Positions 1 through 8,476 of a stretch of 64,000 bases of DNA are shown one piece after another. Where the stretch lies: contig NZ_JACHNF010000001.1 of NCBI RefSeq assembly GCF_014205295.1, positions 372,001-436,000 on the forward strand. The letters run 5' to 3'. The notes under the pieces were generated by a model. That model saw only the letters and a program-made list of their open reading frames with translations. It was not told the DNA's origin and did not search any database. A program made the position numbers and the translations under genes. The DNA comes from Kribbella solani (GTDB taxonomy: Bacteria; Actinomycetota; Actinomycetes; Propionibacteriales; Kribbellaceae). Within the stretch, counting starts at the first letter, position 1, and every line of letters starts with the position of its first letter.

Positions 1-281
1 TTCACCTCGAAGCACTGCGACTGGGCCTCGGCCATCCCGGCCGGTGGGGCGACCCCGCAGGTCACCTCGATCGGCGGATCGCCGTACGCGGCGGTGAGCG
101 GGCTCTCCGGGCTGGTGTCGCGGCGCTTCGCGTCCAGGATCTTCGCCGGCAGCGCCTTGACCAGTCCCGCGCAGGCGGCAGCGACGTCGGGCGCGGGGGA
201 GGGGACCGGCACCGGCGCGGCGCCGGGGCTGCACCCGGCGAGCAGGATCAGGCCGAGCGCGGCGAACAGGATTCTGGGCAT
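1..281 (-). CDS. DUF3515-type lipoprotein, C-terminus cut by window edge
   Basis: Only the first 93 codons lie in the window; the gene runs off the left edge. The ATG at 281-279 opens a short hydrophobic leader ending in the lipobox LLAGC, so the product is probably exported and lipid-anchored. A Pro/Ala-rich linker follows, then a domain with a conserved cysteine (AAACAGLVKALP), a Tyr-Gly-Pro-Pro-like stretch and further cysteines. That layout, and its place next to a stand-alone AsnC ligand-binding gene and thiL, fit the actinobacterial DUF3515 family. No biochemical role is known to me. The family call rests on pattern memory and gene context. Confidence 0.7.
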   Translation of the reverse strand, partial: MPRILFAALGLILLAGCSPGAAPVPVPSPAPDVAAACAGLVKALPAKILDAKRRDTSPESPLTAAYGDPPIEVTCGVAPPAGMAEAQSQCFEV

Positions 282-313
282 ACCGAAAACCGGACCGGTC
301 CCCGTCCCGGCGC

Positions 314-562
314 TCAGATGTGGACGACGGGGCAGGTCAGCGTACGGGTGATACCGGGAACGTTCTGGACCCGGGCGACCACCAGTTTGCCCAGCTCGTC
401 GACATTGCGGGCCTCGGCGCGGACGATCACGTCGTACGGACCGGTGACGTCCTCGGCCAGGGTGACGCCCTGCACCTCGGCGATCTGCGCGGCGACGTCG
501 GCCGCCCGGCCGACCTCGGTCTGGATCAGGATGTAGGCCTGGACCACCACGTCGTTCTCCAC
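314..562 (-). CDS. Stand-alone Lrp/AsnC ligand-binding (RAM) domain protein
   Basis: This 82-residue protein consists only of the alpha/beta RAM domain of Lrp/AsnC regulators, with no helix-turn-helix. It starts MENDVVVQAYILIQTEVGRA, carries the family's GPYDVIVRAEA strand-turn region near residues 41-51 and ends with a short beta strand (TLTCPVV). Such solitary domains form rings and bind amino acids or similar effectors; whether this one modulates a partner regulator is not visible. It is transcribed away from thiL and 32 bp upstream of the DUF3515 lipoprotein gene on the same strand, so those two could be co-transcribed. Confidence 0.85.
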   Translation of the reverse strand: MENDVVVQAYILIQTEVGRAADVAAQIAEVQGVTLAEDVTGPYDVIVRAEARNVDELGKLVVARVQNVPGITRTLTCPVVHI

Positions 563-652
563 TCAGTCGTCCTCAGCTGGCTCCGGCCGTGCCGCGCTTG
601 CGGTCCCAGCGGATACTGGGAGCGTACTGCGGACCGGCCGGGCGTACTCTTC

Positions 653-680
653 GTTGCCTGGTCACGGTACCGCCTAGACT
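653..680 (+). promoter_or_regulatory. Possible thiL promoter
   Basis: A TAGACT hexamer at 675-680 is a plausible -10, with a GTTGCC/TTGCCT -35-like element about 15-16 bp upstream. It lies 30 bp before the thiL GTG in the 147-bp gap between divergent genes. The -35 is weak and the spacing short. Confidence 0.3.
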
Positions 681-709
681 CCCGGTGGGTACATGGGAGG
701 TCTGTTGAC

Positions 710-1672
710 GTGACAGAGACGTTGGGGAGCACGGGTGAGTTCGGCCTGATCGCGGCCGTCACCAAGGGGCTGTCCACAAGTGCGGACGTCCTGGTCGGGC
801 CTGGTGACGACGCTGCCGTGATGGCGGTGCCGGACGGCCGGATGGTGATCACCACCGACCTGCTGATCGAGGGCCGGCACTTCCGCCAGGACTGGTCGTC
901 GGCGTACGACGTGGGCCGCAAGGCCGCCGCGCAGAACCTGTCCGACGTGGCCGCGATGGGCGCCCGTCCGACGGCGCTCGTGGTCGGTTTCGGCGCGCCC
1001 GCCGAGCTGCCGACCGCCTGGGCGCTGGAGCTGAACCAGGGTCTGGTCGACGAGTGCGAGCTGGTCGGCGCGAGCATCATCGGCGGCGACACGGTCCAGG
1101 CGGACAAGATCGTCGTGTCGGTCACCGCGTTCGGTTCGCTGGACGGCCGGGCACCGGTGCTGCGGTCCGGCGCCCGCCCAGGCGACGAGGTCGCGTACGC
1201 CGGACGGCTCGGTTGGGCCGAAGCGGGCTGGACGGTGCTCGCCCGTGGATTCCGCTCGCCGCGGGCCGTCGTCGAGGCACACCGCCGCCCGCAGCCGCCG
1301 TACGCGGAAGGGCCGCGGGCCGCGCTCGCCGGAGCGTCCTCGATGTGCGACGTCAGCGACGGCCTGCTGTCCGACCTCGGTCACATCGCGGCGGCGAGTC
1401 AGGTGATCATCGACATCCACACCAAGGCGCTGACGGTGCCGGAGCCGTTGCAGGCGGTGGCCGCCGCGACCGGTGTGGAAGCGCTGAAGTTCGTCCTCAC
1501 CGGCGGCGAGGACCACGCGCTGGTCGGTACGTTCGAGCCGGCCGACGTGCCGGAGGGCTGGACCGTCATCGGCTCGGTTGCCGAGGGCAACGAGGAACGC
1601 CCGGCCGGGACCGTGACCGTGGACGGCGCGCCGTATGCTGCGGACACCGGACACGCCCATTTCAGGAGTTGA
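710..1672 (+). CDS. thiL: Thiamine-monophosphate kinase ThiL
   Basis: ThiL phosphorylates thiamine monophosphate to the cofactor thiamine diphosphate, the last step of thiamine synthesis, in the cytoplasm. The 320-residue product is normal length and has the PurM-like ATP-grasp motifs in order: GPGDDAAV at residues 30-37, the [11 protein letters not shown] strand (about 48-58), [10 protein letters not shown] (about 76-85), IIGGDT, then [10 protein letters not shown] and LTGGEDHAL in the C-terminal half. The GTG at 710 was chosen because GGGAGG at 695-700 lies 9 bp upstream and the protein aligns there with ThiL N-termini; the frame is open further upstream. thiD follows after 2 bp, so the two form one operon. 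Confidence 0.95.
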   Translation: MTETLGSTGEFGLIAAVTKGLSTSADVLVGPGDDAAVMAVPDGRMVITTDLLIEGRHFRQDWSSAYDVGRKAAAQNLSDVAAMGARPTALVVGFGAPAELPTAWALELNQGLVDECELVGASIIGGDTVQADKIVVSVTAFGSLDGRAPVLRSGARPGDEVAYAGRLGWAEAGWTVLARGFRSPRAVVEAHRRPQPPYAEGPRAALAGASSMCDVSDGLLSDLGHIAAASQVIIDIHTKALTVPEPLQAVAAATGVEALKFVLTGGEDHALVGTFEPADVPEGWTVIGSVAEGNEERPAGTVTVDGAPYAADTGHAHFRS

Positions 1673-1674
1673 GG

Positions 1675-2481
1675 ATGCCGCCGCCAAGAGTGCTGACGAT
1701 CGCCGGTTCCGACTCCGGTGGCGGAGCCGGAATCCAGGCGGACCTGAAGGCGATGCTCGCCAACGGCGTCCACGGCATGAGTGTGCTGACCGCGATCACC
1801 GCGCAGAACAGCCGCGGCGTACAGGGTGCCTGGGAGCTGCCCGCGGAGCAGGTGCGGGCGCAGTTCCACAGCGTCGTCGACGACATCGGGGTCGACGCGG
1901 TGAAGACGGGCATGCTGGCGTCGGAGTCGATGGTCCGCGTGGTGGCCGAGCTGCTGCGGACGCTGCCGGACGACGTACCGGTCGTGGTTGATCCGGTGTC
2001 GGTGTCCAAGCACGGCGACGCGCTGCTCGCCGCTGACGCGATGGACGCCGTGCGGTCCGAGATCGTTCCGTTGGCCACTGTGTTGACGCCGAACCTCACT
2101 GAGCTCGGCCCGGTGTCCGGGGTGGAGCTGGAGACGCTGGAAGACCGGGAGACCGCGGCAAAGGTGCTGATGGACGCCGGTGCGACCTGGGTACTGGTGA
2201 AAGGCGGCCACGACGTCGGTACGGCGGCCGTGGACGTGCTGCACGGTCCGGGCGTACGCCGGTCGTACAGTGCGGTCCGCGCCGACAACAGGCACACGCA
2301 CGGCACTGGCTGCACGCTGGCCAGCGCCATCGCGTCGTACCTGGCTCGTGGGTACGACGTACCGGGAGCTGTCGGTGCCGCGAAGGAGTATGTGACCGGA
2401 GCGATCGCGGCCGGGTTCGCGCTCGGCGACGGCATCGGTCCGGTTGATCACGCATGGAGATTTCGAGGGAGTGGCAGTTGA
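1675..2481 (+). CDS. thiD: Hydroxymethylpyrimidine/phosphomethylpyrimidine kinase ThiD
   Basis: This ribokinase-fold enzyme phosphorylates HMP and HMP-phosphate to supply the pyrimidine half of thiamine. The 268-residue protein starts two bases after the thiL stop, preceded by AGGAG. It shows the N-terminal [16 protein letters not shown] substrate/nucleotide motif at residues 10-25, a central VKTGMLAS strand, VVDPV near residue 105 and the [11 protein letters not shown] anion-hole motif with the catalytic base at about 207. No ThiE-like or TenA-like fusion domain is present. Translational coupling to thiL suggests joint expression of the late thiamine steps. Confidence 0.95.
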   Translation: MPPPRVLTIAGSDSGGGAGIQADLKAMLANGVHGMSVLTAITAQNSRGVQGAWELPAEQVRAQFHSVVDDIGVDAVKTGMLASESMVRVVAELLRTLPDDVPVVVDPVSVSKHGDALLAADAMDAVRSEIVPLATVLTPNLTELGPVSGVELETLEDRETAAKVLMDAGATWVLVKGGHDVGTAAVDVLHGPGVRRSYSAVRADNRHTHGTGCTLASAIASYLARGYDVPGAVGAAKEYVTGAIAAGFALGDGIGPVDHAWRFRGSGS

Positions 2482-3158
2482 GCGAGCGGCCCCCGGTCGA
2501 CGGGCACTGCGAGCAGTGTGGCTTCGACTACGGCACCGGTGATCTGCAGGGGACCGTGACCCTGCTGATCCGCCAGTCGGCCGACTGCAGCATGGCACTG
2601 ACCAAGGCAGCCGCCGGACCGGACCCGAAGGTCGTCCGGCTGCGGCCGGAGCCGGAGGTGTGGTCGGCGATCGAGTACGCGTGCCACGTGCGGGACGTAC
2701 TCGAGGTGCAGCGGCTCCGGATCGCGCAGTGCCTGGCGGAGGACCGCCCGGTGTACGCGCCGATGGACCGGACCGGTCGGGTGAAGCAGGAGAAGTACGA
2801 GGACCAGGACCCGATGGAGGTCGCGGCCGCGCTGATGCGGATGGCGCGGGAGTTCGGCGCGGCGGCGCGGGTGCTGCAGCCGCACGAGCTGGGGAAGCTG
2901 GGGCTGTACAACTACCCGGTCCGGGCACCGCGCACGCTGGGCTGGATCATCCGGCACACCGCGCACGAGATCCAGCACCACCGCCACGACATCATCGAGA
3001 TCCTGGCGAAGGTGGAGCCCCCGATCATCCCCAAACCCAAACCGGCCCCGGAAGACACACCAGAGGAAGCCTCAGCGGGAGAAGCTGCGGCAGACGGCGC
3101 GCCGGAGAGCGGGGCGGGCGGCTCAGGAGGTAGCACCGCCGAGGTTTCTGCCGACTAG
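2478..3158 (+). CDS. DinB-family metal-dependent protein
   Basis: The 226-residue protein looks like a four-helix DinB/YfiT-type protein, a superfamily that includes metal-dependent bacillithiol or mycothiol transferases and other hydrolases. Metal-ligand-like histidines appear in ACHVRDVLE and in the late [15 protein letters not shown] helix. An N-terminal CEQCGFDYG motif looks like a small zinc knuckle, and the last 60 residues are a Pro/Glu/Ala tail. I chose TTG at 2478 because it overlaps the thiD stop as TTGA and has CGAGGGA 7 bp upstream; an ATG at 2454 is in frame but has no ribosome site. The enzyme's substrate cannot be read from the sequence. Its stop interlocks with that of the ROK gene. 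Confidence 0.85.
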   Translation: MSERPPVDGHCEQCGFDYGTGDLQGTVTLLIRQSADCSMALTKAAAGPDPKVVRLRPEPEVWSAIEYACHVRDVLEVQRLRIAQCLAEDRPVYAPMDRTGRVKQEKYEDQDPMEVAAALMRMAREFGAAARVLQPHELGKLGLYNYPVRAPRTLGWIIRHTAHEIQHHRHDIIEILAKVEPPIIPKPKPAPEDTPEEASAGEAAADGAPESGAGGSGGSTAEVSAD

Positions 3159-4312
3159 TGGTGGGTGGCCCAGGCGGCGATGGACGGCTCGCTGGTGAGC
3201 TGGTCCAGGGCCAGCGCGGCCGCTCCACGGAGCGGTCCGTCCACCTGATGCGTCGCGGCCAGCACCGGCGGCGGCGCACCGCGGTGGAACGTCATCAACC
3301 CACCCCGGTACGCCTCGTCGAACACCTCCGGCGCGGCATCCCGCAACGGGATCGCCAGCCCACCGATCGTCACGACGTCAGGGTCGTGCGCATTGACCAG
3401 ACCCGCGATCCCCGAAGCCAGCGCCGACACCACGTGGGCAATTGCCGCCCGAGCAGCCCGGTCAGTACGCCGCAGCACCGCCTCGGTGTAGCTGACCGGA
3501 TCATCCGGAGTCGGCTCACCAAGCCGCCGAGCCAACGCGCGCCCGTCGATCTCCAGATCCCAGCATCCACGCGCGCCACACGGACAAGCACGCCCGCGCT
3601 CCCCGAACGGCATATGCCCGTACTCACCGCCCGCACCAGATGCGCCGTGCGCCGGGACACCGTCGATGAGTAATGTCCCGCCGATCCCTACCTCGATGAT
3701 GAGATGCACCGCCGTACCAGCTCCAGCTGCCGCGCCGGTCCGCGCTTCGGCCACCCCACTCAGCGTCGCGTCGTTGCCGGCGAGGAGTGGAAGCTCGCCG
3801 GCAACAGCGGTCAGGTCCAGCTCGGTCCACTCCAGTGTCGGCGCCTGCAGCAGGTGGTTGTCGCGGACAGTGCCTGGTACGGCCAAACTCACCATCTGGA
3901 GCCGTACGCCGTACTGCTCTTGTGTCTGCTCCACCTGTCGGCGCAGGTTGTTCAGTACCACCTGAGCGCGCCGACTCCGATGCCGCTTGTACTGGTGGTC
4001 CGCCAGCGACCCGTCCAATGCCACGACGGCACTCCGCCAGTTGCTCTGTCGCAGGTCGAGCGCGAGCACCACAGGTCCTTCCGGATGCGCCCGCAGCAAC
4101 GTAGTCGGCCGACCACGCCCACGACTCGGAGCAGGTTCCTCAGTAAGCAGTTGTACGTCGCGTAGCCGGGCAGTCACCTCCGTGGCCGACCCGGTGCTCA
4201 ACCGCAGCGCCCGCGCCACACCAGCCCGCGTGATCCCCGGCTGGCGGGCAACCTGAGCCAGGACCTCAGCAGCCGTCTGCCACTGCCCCCGCCGCACTGG
4301 AGTCATCGCCAC
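3155..4312 (-). CDS. ROK-family transcriptional regulator
   Basis: The 385-residue protein has an N-terminal winged helix-turn-helix (about residues 20-65, PGITRAGVARALRLSTGSA) and a ROK actin-like domain behind it. The ROK zinc motif CPCGARGCWD is present. The ATP-binding DxGxT signature of ROK sugar kinases is replaced by LDLRQSN, so this is a sugar-responsive repressor of the NagC/XylR type rather than a kinase. It diverges from the HAD/MFS pair with only 41 bp between starts. A CTCG-5-CGAG dyad at 4325-4337 could be part of its operator, although that is weak. Its ligand is unknown. Confidence 0.9.
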   Translation of the reverse strand: MAMTPVRRGQWQTAAEVLAQVARQPGITRAGVARALRLSTGSATEVTARLRDVQLLTEEPAPSRGRGRPTTLLRAHPEGPVVLALDLRQSNWRSAVVALDGSLADHQYKRHRSRRAQVVLNNLRRQVEQTQEQYGVRLQMVSLAVPGTVRDNHLLQAPTLEWTELDLTAVAGELPLLAGNDATLSGVAEARTGAAAGAGTAVHLIIEVGIGGTLLIDGVPAHGASGAGGEYGHMPFGERGRACPCGARGCWDLEIDGRALARRLGEPTPDDPVSYTEAVLRRTDRAARAAIAHVVSALASGIAGLVNAHDPDVVTIGGLAIPLRDAAPEVFDEAYRGGLMTFHRGAPPPVLAATHQVDGPLRGAAALALDQLTSEPSIAAWATHH

Positions 4313-4353
4313 CTTCCCCTTATGCTCGGAGAACGAGTTTAACGGGAGGGTTG

Positions 4354-4974
4354 ATGGAGATCCGGGACATCCGCGCGGTGCTGTTCGACATGGATGGGAC
4401 GTTGGTCGACTCCGATGCGGTCGTCGACCGGAGTTGGAGTCGGTGGGCGGGTGAGTACGGGCTGTCCGCGGCGGAGGTGGTGGCGGTCGCGCACGGTAAC
4501 CCGGGGGCGGCGACGATCGCGCGGTTCCTGCCGGACGCGACGCCGGCCGAGCGGGCCGCGGCGTGGGCGCGGGTGTTCGACTTGGAGGTCAGTGACGTCG
4601 AGGGTGTGGTGGCGACGCCGGGCGCGGTGGAGCTGATCGGGACGCTCGAACGGATCGGCCTGCCGTGGGCCGTCTACACGAGTGCGCCGGCGCAGCTCGC
4701 GAAGATCCGGCTGACCGCCGCCGGGATCGCGCCGCCGGTCCTCGTCACCATCGACGACGTCGACCACGGAAAGCCCGATCCGGAGGGCTACCTGGGGGCC
4801 GCGGGCATTCTCGGCGTACCGGCGGAGCGCTGCCTGGTGGTCGAGGACACCGTCGTCGGTCAGACCGCCGGGCAGGCGGCCGGCGCGCTGACGGCCGGGC
4901 TCAAGGGCATCGCGGCCGACCTCGAACTGCCCGACCTGCGCCAGCTCGATGGGCTCTTCAAAGGTCTGGAATGA
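4354..4974 (+). CDS. HAD-superfamily sugar-phosphatase-like hydrolase
   Basis: The 206-residue protein carries all four HAD motifs: nucleophile loop LFDMDGTLVDSD near residue 10, the motif II threonine/serine in VYTSAPAQ, the lysine in DHGKPDPEGY and the acidic VVEDTVVG. A small helical cap sits between motifs I and II, as in subfamily IA phosphatases of the beta-phosphoglucomutase or DOG phosphatase type. GGGAGG at 4344-4349 supports ATG 4354; a TTG three bases earlier is possible. It overlaps the next gene, an MFS transporter, as ATGA, which suggests that the two act on the same compound. A sugar phosphate is a reasonable guess but not proven. Confidence 0.9.
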   Translation: MEIRDIRAVLFDMDGTLVDSDAVVDRSWSRWAGEYGLSAAEVVAVAHGNPGAATIARFLPDATPAERAAAWARVFDLEVSDVEGVVATPGAVELIGTLERIGLPWAVYTSAPAQLAKIRLTAAGIAPPVLVTIDDVDHGKPDPEGYLGAAGILGVPAERCLVVEDTVVGQTAGQAAGALTAGLKGIAADLELPDLRQLDGLFKGLE

Positions 4975-6170
4975 CCGCCGGCTCGGCGGCCGCGGTGGAC
5001 GCCGGGGCCCGCGGGGACGAGGTACGGATCGGAATCGCGCTGTCCGCGATGGGTTTCGTCCTGGCCGGGCTCGGCGCGTGCGTGGCGATCCTCGCCCGCG
5101 ATCTGAACGAGCCGACCAGCCGGCTCACGCTGCTGTCATCGGGGTTCGCGATCGGGCTGATGCTGGTGGCGTTCGCCGGCCCGTGGTTGCTACGGAGGTG
5201 GCCGGTCACCACTGTCCTCGGGTTCGGGTCGGTTATCTGTGCGGTCGGTGCGGTGCTGATCGCAGTCGGTCCTACGTACGCCGCGGTGATCGGTGGCGGG
5301 CTGTTGGTCGGGTTGGGCGGTGCATTACTCGTGCTGGTTGCACCGCTGATGCTGAACGGTCCGATGGCTGACAAGCGGCTCAGCCGTGTCAACGCAGTCG
5401 CCAGTGGAGTCGGCATCCTCGCACCGGTCACCATCGGCGTACTGGACGGGCTGGGTCCATCCGGTCGGCTTGCAATGCTGCTTGCCGCGCCACCACTTCT
5501 GTACCTAGCTCTGCGCACCCGCCGACGACAAACAGCTCAGCCAGCAACCGCGCAGGACCCGGTCCCGGTGCTGATCGACTCCGCCCCAGCCGTAGGGCTG
5601 GGCCGGAAGTGGCGGCGCGTCGGACGGCGGGTAGTCGTGGATGTCGGAGTCGGGTGGCTGCGGGTGGTGCTGGCCGTCGCAGTCGAGTTCTGCTTCGTGG
5701 TCTGGGCAGTAGCGCGACTGGTGGCCTCCGGGCTGCCAACTGCCACAGCTGCGCTGCTCGGAAGCTCGTTCCCGATCGGCATGGCGGTTGGCCGGGCAGT
5801 AGGCCCGATCCGTTGGCGTGGCTGGTCGCCGGTGATGCCGTCTGGCGCGCTGGCAGCGTGCGGCACGCTGCTGGTCAGTCTGTTCGACTCCCCGGCCGTG
5901 GTCGCGCTCGGTCTGGTCGTGGCGGGCCTTGGCGTCGCTCCGCTCTACCCGGTGACGGTGGCGGCTCTGGTCGCTCTTCCAGGTCTCAGCTCAGCCCGCC
6001 TAGCCGCCATCGGCGCGCTGGCGTCGGGTACGGCGATCCTGCTCGCCCCCGCGGCCCTGGCCGTACTAGCCCGCGTACTGGACCTCCGACTGGCGTACCT
6101 GGTGACGCTCCCGCTGATCGCTGTTCTTTTCGTCCTCAGCCGTCGATCCGGTCGTTCCTCGTTCGTGTAG
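4971..6170 (+). CDS. MFS transporter
   Basis: The 399-residue protein is almost entirely hydrophobic, with about 12 predicted membrane helices in two halves separated by a basic cytoplasmic loop (about residues 182-218, RTRRRQTAQ onward). The first helix region includes FVLAGLGACVAILARDLNEP and the loop after helix 2 ends LLRRWPV, in the position of the MFS A-motif, although the signature itself is degenerate. It starts inside the stop codon of the HAD gene (ATGA), so expression is coupled. The divergent ROK regulator next door makes a sugar or sugar-derived substrate plausible. Direction of transport cannot be told. Confidence 0.85.
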   Translation: MTAGSAAAVDAGARGDEVRIGIALSAMGFVLAGLGACVAILARDLNEPTSRLTLLSSGFAIGLMLVAFAGPWLLRRWPVTTVLGFGSVICAVGAVLIAVGPTYAAVIGGGLLVGLGGALLVLVAPLMLNGPMADKRLSRVNAVASGVGILAPVTIGVLDGLGPSGRLAMLLAAPPLLYLALRTRRRQTAQPATAQDPVPVLIDSAPAVGLGRKWRRVGRRVVVDVGVGWLRVVLAVAVEFCFVVWAVARLVASGLPTATAALLGSSFPIGMAVGRAVGPIRWRGWSPVMPSGALAACGTLLVSLFDSPAVVALGLVVAGLGVAPLYPVTVAALVALPGLSSARLAAIGALASGTAILLAPAALAVLARVLDLRLAYLVTLPLIAVLFVLSRRSGRSSFV

Positions 6171-6205
6171 TGGGTGACAGCCCCCGAAACGAACGAGGTG
6201 ACAAA

Positions 6206-7039
6206 ATGAAGGTCCTCCTGGACGGCCTGGGGATTCCCGAGTCGGCACGCTGGCACGACGGCCGGCTGTGGTTCGCCAACTGGATCGACCAGCAGGTGGT
6301 GACTGTCGACGCCGGCGGCAAGGTGGAGTACGCCGATGCGCCGGCCGGACGCCTGATGGGCTGGTCGATCGACTGGTTGCCGGACGGCCGGATGCTCATG
6401 ACCGGCGACAAGCTGCGCCGCTTCGAGCCCGACGGGACGGTCACGGTGCTCGCCGAGCAAGGGGCGAACGAACTCGTGGTGGATGCCCAGGGCAACATCT
6501 ATCTGAACGGCGCCGACTTCGACTTCGCCGGTGGTGAAGCGCCGAAGCCCGGGTGGATCAAGCTGGTCACGCCCGACGGGCGGGTCCGGCAGGTCGCGGA
6601 CGACATCCAGTTCCCGAACGGGATGGTACTCACGCCGGACGGCCGTACCTTGGTGATCGCCGAGTCGTTCGCCGGCCGGCTGACCGCGTTCGACGTCGCG
6701 CCGGACGGCGGCCTGTCGAACCGCCGGGCGTACGCCGAGAACCTCGGCCCGGACGGGATCTGCCTGGATGCCGAGGGCGCGATCTGGGTGCAGACCGGCG
6801 GTACGGCGGTCGTCCGGGTGGCCGCCGGCGGCGAGATCCTGGACCGCGTCGAGTTGTCCGAGGACCGGGCGCCGTTCGCGCTCACACTGGCCGACTTCGA
6901 CGGCCCGACGCTCTGCATCCTCACCGCCGAGTGGCGAACGAACGACGGCATCACCGACAACCTCACCCGCCTCACCACCGGCCCCCGCACCGGCCAGGTC
7001 CTCACCACCCCAGCCCCCGCCCCACCAGCCGCCCGCTGA
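6206..7039 (+). CDS. SMP-30/gluconolactonase/LRE-family protein
   Basis: The 277-residue protein is a six-bladed beta-propeller of the SMP-30/gluconolactonase/luciferin-regenerating family, which hydrolyses sugar lactones with a bound divalent metal. The family's first metal ligand is Glu12 in IPESARWHDGRLWF; later blades show the repeating LxxxPDGRxL pattern and an NGMVLTPDG segment with the conserved asparagine. GAGGTG at 6195-6200 precedes the ATG by 5 bp. No signal peptide is visible, so it acts in the cytoplasm. It follows the MFS gene by 35 bp and may belong to the same unit. Exact lactone substrate is unknown. Confidence 0.88.
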   Translation: MKVLLDGLGIPESARWHDGRLWFANWIDQQVVTVDAGGKVEYADAPAGRLMGWSIDWLPDGRMLMTGDKLRRFEPDGTVTVLAEQGANELVVDAQGNIYLNGADFDFAGGEAPKPGWIKLVTPDGRVRQVADDIQFPNGMVLTPDGRTLVIAESFAGRLTAFDVAPDGGLSNRRAYAENLGPDGICLDAEGAIWVQTGGTAVVRVAAGGEILDRVELSEDRAPFALTLADFDGPTLCILTAEWRTNDGITDNLTRLTTGPRTGQVLTTPAPAPPAAR

Positions 7040-7049
7040 GGCGCGCACC

Positions 7050-7107
7050 CGGCATCCGTCGGCCGCCGACCGGCATCCGTCGGCCGCTGACCGGGCATCC
7101 GGCGACC
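7050..7107. repeat. 21-bp tandem repeat in a 217-bp intergenic gap
   Basis: Two near-identical 21-bp units (7050-7070 and 7071-7091, one mismatch) begin CGGCATCCGTCGGCC and are followed by a partial third copy. They fill the start of the gap between the SMP-30 and GNAT genes. I see no hairpin or open frame that explains them; the rest of the gap (7108-7256) shows nothing else I can name. Confidence 0.7.
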
Positions 7108-7256
7108 AGCCGTGTCCGGGCGCTAAGATCAGGTCCCATGGAGTGCTTCGCCGCCGAGCGTACCCGGCGCTGACCCCGGCCCACGACCCGTGCCTGCGCG
7201 CGGGTGGGCCGGTCGCGCCTGCCCGGATTCTCCTTCACTCGCGAGAGGCACTCCGC

Positions 7257-7739
7257 ATGGACATTCGTCCGTACGCCAGCACCGACCTGAACCAGCTCAT
7301 CGACCTGACCATCGCCACGTTCGGCCCGTTCTACGAGGATTCCTTCCGGCCGCTGGTCGGTGACCTGATCTTCACCCGCCAGCACGGCGACTGGCGCGGG
7401 GACTACCGCAAGCAGCTCCCCGGATTGCACGACCCCGAGCAGCACAAGTACGTCGCCGTGGCCGAGCAGGGCGGTGTACTAGCCGGGTACGTCGCCTGGC
7501 ACGTCGACCTGAGTCGCGAGCACGGCACGATCGAGCTGCTCGCGGTCGGTAGCGAGCAGCGCCGGTCGAACCTCGCCACCAGTCTCTGTGAGCACGCCTT
7601 CGCGGCGCTGCGTGCCGAGGGCGCTCGGTACGTCGAGATCAGCACCGGCGGGGACGCGTTCCACGCCCCGGCCCGTGCGTTCTACGAGAGCCTCGGCTGC
7701 ATCAAGCTCCCCGTGGCCGTGTACTTCAGAGAGCTTTAG
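7257..7739 (+). CDS. GNAT-family N-acetyltransferase
   Basis: The 160-residue protein starts MDIRPYASTDLNQL, a typical GNAT N-terminus, and has the acetyl-CoA-binding core strand IELLAVGSEQRRSNLATSL at about residues 96-114. The usual glycine-rich R/QxxGxG/A pyrophosphate loop is degenerate here (QRRSNLA). The C-terminal strand-helix with ARAFYESLGC is typical of the fold. ATG 7257 was chosen because the aligned domain starts there; GAGAGG lies 11-16 bp upstream, slightly far. A shared hairpin separates it from the convergent HAD gene. The acceptor substrate is unknown. Confidence 0.88.
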   Translation: MDIRPYASTDLNQLIDLTIATFGPFYEDSFRPLVGDLIFTRQHGDWRGDYRKQLPGLHDPEQHKYVAVAEQGGVLAGYVAWHVDLSREHGTIELLAVGSEQRRSNLATSLCEHAFAALRAEGARYVEISTGGDAFHAPARAFYESLGCIKLPVAVYFREL

Positions 7740-7765
7740 CCTTCCGGGAGCTCTAAACCGGAAGG
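7740..7765. terminator. Bidirectional terminator-like hairpin
   Basis: CCTTCCGG (7740-7747) and CCGGAAGG (7758-7765) form a perfect 8-bp stem with a 10-nt loop. It lies exactly between the convergent GNAT and HAD genes; the right arm covers the last codons of the HAD gene. There is no T-run, as is common in actinobacteria. Confidence 0.6.
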
Positions 7766-8358
7766 TCGTACCGGCGGAGGAGGTCCCGCAGCGCGGGGAC
7801 GCCGGCGGACAGGTCGTACGCCTCGGCGCGGAGGCCTACGGTCGCGGCGGCGGCCACGTTCGCCTGGCTGTCGTCGATGAACAGGACCTCCGACGCCGGT
7901 ACGTCGATGGTGCTCAGGATCGCGCGGAAGTACGCCGGATCCGGCTTGGCCAGGCCCAGGTCGCAGGAGTAGAACGTCTGGTCGAACCAGGCCCCGTACC
8001 CGCGCTCGTCCTGCATGATCGCCCGCCGGTACGCGTGCTGGTTGGTGGCCAGATGGCACTGCACGCCGGCGGTACGCAGCGTGCCGACCAGCTCGATCGC
8101 CGCGGGCTCCGCGGCGAACCAGGTCCACGGCTCGAACGCCTCGTCGACGGTCGACGCCGAGTTCCAGCGGCGGAGTACGTCGCCGAGCGCCTCCCGGAAG
8201 TCACCCTTCCCGACCAGCGCCGGCCGCTCCGCCGCCATCAGATCGGCGATGAACGCCTCGGAGTCGGCGGGTACGAGCGAGCCCAGCCGGGCGAACCAGT
8301 CGAAGGTGGCGCGCTGGAGCACACCGTCGGCATCGAACAGGACAGCAACAGGGGTCAT
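7753..8358 (-). CDS. HAD-superfamily hydrolase
   Basis: The 201-residue HAD protein has nucleophile motif VLFDADGVLQ at residues 5-14, motif II CHLATNQ, the lysine in LAKPDPAYF and acidic motif FIDDSQANV. A small alpha-helical cap lies between motifs I and II, the arrangement of the epoxide hydrolase N-terminal/haloacid dehalogenase-like branch. ATG 8358 was preferred because HAD proteins usually open five or six residues before the nucleophile; an in-frame ATG at 8367 adds MRR. It converges on the GNAT gene and diverges from the sugar ABC operon, with no evident tie to either. Substrate unknown. Confidence 0.88.
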   Translation of the reverse strand: MTPVAVLFDADGVLQRATFDWFARLGSLVPADSEAFIADLMAAERPALVGKGDFREALGDVLRRWNSASTVDEAFEPWTWFAAEPAAIELVGTLRTAGVQCHLATNQHAYRRAIMQDERGYGAWFDQTFYSCDLGLAKPDPAYFRAILSTIDVPASEVLFIDDSQANVAAAATVGLRAEAYDLSAGVPALRDLLRRYDLPV

Positions 8359-8382
8359 GCGCCTCATCTTGTCATCGGAGCC

Positions 8383-8424
8383 TTGACCGGTTCAGTGGTA
8401 TGCGCTTACCTAATGGCTACGTAA
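8383..8424 (+). promoter_or_regulatory. Putative promoter and operator of the sugar ABC operon
   Basis: TTGACC at 8383-8388, a 17-bp spacer and TTACCT at 8406-8411 resemble a housekeeping promoter. The -10 overlaps an imperfect dyad, GCTTAC-N11-GTAAAC, that could bind a LacI- or ROK-type sugar regulator. It is the only recognisable signal in the 118-bp gap before the binding-protein gene. Confidence 0.4.
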
Positions 8425-8476
8425 ACATCGGTGCACACCTTCCGGCGAAATCCAACAGAAAGCGCCAGGTGAGGCA

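Noticed and set aside
3158-4165. Plus-strand frames within the ROK gene
   Set aside because: Antisense of a clear ROK regulator with HTH and zinc motif.
7050-7107. 21-bp tandem repeat as a small CRISPR or operator array
   Set aside because: Units abut without spacers and lack dyad symmetry; only two full copies exist.
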